64,000 nucleotides of DNA from NCBI GenBank assembly GCA_019416685.1, contig DXWV01000059.1, positions 84,872 to 148,871 on the forward strand, in the 5' to 3' direction. The stretch is from Bacteroides sp. Lineage in GTDB: Bacteria; Bacteroidota; Bacteroidia; Bacteroidales; Bacteroidaceae. Below, in pieces: positions 62,249 to 64,000 of this stretch. The first letter of the stretch is position 1; each line of letters opens with the position of its first letter. A program made the translations under genes and the position numbers. Under the pieces are notes generated by a model. The model was not told the DNA's origin. It saw only the letters and a program-made list of their open reading frames with translations, and searched no databases.

Positions 62249-64000
62249 TTATTTTAATAGTACAACTTTGAAAAATGCAGCGTTTGTTTTTTTTCCCGTG
62301 TCTACAGAGATGAGATAGATCCCATTGGAATAGTTCATCGGAATTGTTACTTGCCCTTCAGTAGTATAAGTAGATAATGTCCGGCCGGATAAATCTCTGA
62401 TTCTGATACTTGTGTTTGCAGGAGAGTATACTGTTATGTTTCCATTGGATAAAGTAGACTGTATGGAAATTCCGGTAGGGTTGGCTACCGGAATAATGCT
62501 TACTGCGTCTGCTTTCTCTAATGTCCAGATAGCTCCTTCGAGTTTATCCGCATAGATGAAAGAGCCGGGAGAGTGACTATCTAAATTAATATACTGGAAT
62601 TTGTTCCACAAGCCACGTAGCATACAAGTACAATCCTCTTGAATCTCTATTTGTATCCACCCATTCTGTGCTGTCTCTTTACTGGCAATGCAGGTCCAGT
62701 TATCTTGCCCTTTATTAAGGTATTTTCCTGCTGCTTTTACATTGTATATGGATGTAAATCCTGTTACCGGAATGAACTCGAAAAGAAAACTTTCATCTCC
62801 TTTGTCTAACGGATTAATGCAGAAGTCTCCGCTTTTATTAGACAGTAATTCCAGATATAAATCGGATTCTATGTGCTTAATATAGTACTTTTGACCACTT
62901 ACTACCGCTTCGCAAACGCCAGGGGTAACCGATACAATAGCCGAAGCTCCAATGCCCAATTCTGCTGCTGACGCCCATGGTTTACCATTTGCTTCTGACT
63001 TGGGAATTAACTTGAAATAACGAGCTTCCGGTTTGGATGGTATCTTTACAATTTGCTGTTCAGAAGTGTTGTCAAACGAGCCTGTTGCTGCCGGACTACC
63101 CCATACTTCCGGGTTATTACTAAAGTAAATTTCATATTCTTTGATACGTCCGTTGCTGCCGTCTTTTCTAGCCAGATAGGTAAACTCTTCCACTTTATAA
63201 GTTTGTGCCATATCTATCACTATTTCATGTGGGTAGGTAGATTCATTGGTTCCATATTGGGTATGCCAAATCGTATTTTCATTACCATCAATGGCTTTCT
63301 GCGCACCTTCACCGCTATTGGCCTGACTGGAGTAGCTGATTACTTTCCATTTTGATTTGTCTACAAAGAGATCCACATCGAGTGAGGTGATCATACTATT
63401 ATAGTAGCCATCAGCTTTGCAGTAGGCTTCTATATGTCCACCTTCCAATAATGGAAATTCTGTTGTATAGTGCAGGAAGTCACCATTATTCACTTTATAG
63501 TATATTTGTGCATCAGTCGTGGTGGTAGAGAGATAAACTTCTCCTTTTTTGCCCTTTTCAATTTTTACCGGTGCACAGACAGGACTTTCTATTCTTGCCA
63601 TTTCTGATAATTCTTCGTTGCTCTTTGGGGAATTAACCGGCAGAATGATAAAGTTGAAAATAGTATTTTCTGCTTTTAGCTCATATTGATCGAGTACATC
63701 GGAGCCGCAACTGGCATTTCCTAATGCACGGTTACGAGCATCCAGGCAAATAACTGTATTTTTTATGAACTTCATCTGATAAGGATGCATCACACGGTTA
63801 CTGCATGTGGTGACCATATCAGAGGCATGCCAGTGGGCAACAGAGGTTGCCATTTTTTTCGGAGCAATAAACAAAAGCCCCGTTCCTTCATTGTCAGACA
63901 GGCTTATCCAACGAGTCTCTTCTTTATTACCCATTTCTTGTGGCATTACGTAGTTGGTCCACTGTTCGTCAATTGTGCTGTTATAGACGCTCTCAAAGCA
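62249..64000 (-). CDS. GH2 family enzyme, C-terminal part, with CBM32 and ricin-like modules (partial)
   Basis: The reading frame runs past the window edge, so only the last 583 residues are seen; the methionine codon at 63946 is internal, since the frame stays open to 64000 (begins CFESVYNSTIDEQWTNYV). The first 120 residues are a LacZ small-chain domain (EMGNKEETRWISLSDNEGTGLLF, NRALGNASCGSDVLDQYEL). A short sandwich (about 145-215), a discoidin/CBM32 domain (about 220-355; AIDGNENTIWHTQYG), a ricin-like trefoil (about 365-490) and a T9SS-like tail (TSIRIRDLSGRTLST ... GIYLISVDTGKK) follow. The catalytic barrel lies outside the window. LGNASCG is also found at the end of the GH2 at 23287. 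Confidence 0.85.
   Translation of the reverse strand, partial: CFESVYNSTIDEQWTNYVMPQEMGNKEETRWISLSDNEGTGLLFIAPKKMATSVAHWHASDMVTTCSNRVMHPYQMKFIKNTVICLDARNRALGNASCGSDVLDQYELKAENTIFNFIILPVNSPKSNEELSEMARIESPVCAPVKIEKGKKGEVYLSTTTTDAQIYYKVNNGDFLHYTTEFPLLEGGHIEAYCKADGYYNSMITSLDVDLFVDKSKWKVISYSSQANSGEGAQKAIDGNENTIWHTQYGTNESTYPHEIVIDMAQTYKVEEFTYLARKDGSNGRIKEYEIYFSNNPEVWGSPAATGSFDNTSEQQIVKIPSKPEARYFKLIPKSEANGKPWASAAELGIGASAIVSVTPGVCEAVVSGQKYYIKHIESDLYLELLSNKSGDFCINPLDKGDESFLFEFIPVTGFTSIYNVKAAGKYLNKGQDNWTCIASKETAQNGWIQIEIQEDCTCMLRGLWNKFQYINLDSHSPGSFIYADKLEGAIWTLEKADAVSIIPVANPTGISIQSTLSNGNITVYSPANTSIRIRDLSGRTLSTYTTEGQVTIPMNYSNGIYLISVDTGKKTNAAFFKVVLLK

Noticed and set aside
62249..63946. A complete gene starting at the methionine codon at 63946
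   Set aside because: The frame is open to the window end, and the sequence from 63946 begins in the middle of a LacZ small-chain domain without a signal peptide.

Overview
This window is chromosomal DNA of a gut-type Bacteroides (Bacteroidota). The evidence is the SusC/SusD glycan-uptake pairs, a hybrid two-component regulator, an ECF-sigma/FecR pair, TAnnTTTG promoter -7 elements and the lack of Shine-Dalgarno sequences. The species cannot be fixed from the sequence. I see no rRNA, tRNA, CRISPR array, transposase or integrase.

Layout. (1) About 1-7150 is housekeeping DNA: an AraC-type regulator, a divergent PAP2 phosphatase, and a leftward cluster of acetyltransferase, parE-type topoisomerase subunit, coaD and an S41 protease. 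(2) 7613-28765 is a polysaccharide utilisation locus (PUL 1): SusC, SusD, SusE-like protein, a multi-module binding protein, a GH76 endo-alpha-1,6-mannanase, the hybrid two-component regulator (HTCS), a GH2 with an N-terminal ricin-like module, and a GH130 resembling beta-1,2-mannosidases. (3) 29162-37281 holds GH92, GH115 and GH2 enzymes. (4) 37256-61557 is PUL 2: ECF sigma factor, FecR-type anti-sigma, a SusC with an STN signalling domain, two SusC/SusD pairs, a DUF1735-like lipoprotein and a run of secreted enzymes (GH2 with a LamG insertion, GH5-like, GH42/GH164-like, another GH2) with two related non-catalytic modular proteins. (5) Two leftward genes close the window, the second being the C-terminal part of another GH2 cut by the window edge.

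How the parts fit. PUL 1 looks built for alpha-mannan with beta-mannosyl decorations, such as fungal cell-wall mannan: GH76 cuts the backbone, SusC/D import fragments, and GH92 and GH130 trim them. The SusC of PUL 1 has no STN domain, which fits HTCS control, whereas the first SusC of PUL 2 has one, which fits sigma/anti-sigma control. The substrate of PUL 2 is unclear; GH115 implies a glucuronic acid side group and the GH2/GH42-like enzymes imply beta-linked hexose.

Most interesting signals. A 13-bp GACA-centred motif lies 32-33 bp before the -7 box of three separate PUL 1 transcription units on both sides of the HTCS gene, a candidate HTCS operator. Next are a LamG domain inserted into a GH2 behind its catalytic barrel, two related lectin-like proteins flanking a GH5-like enzyme, five T9SS-like C-terminal tails, a 26-bp motif shared by the GH2 and FecR leaders, and non-coding repeat islands, including a four-copy 23-bp array and a palindrome island before the HTCS gene.
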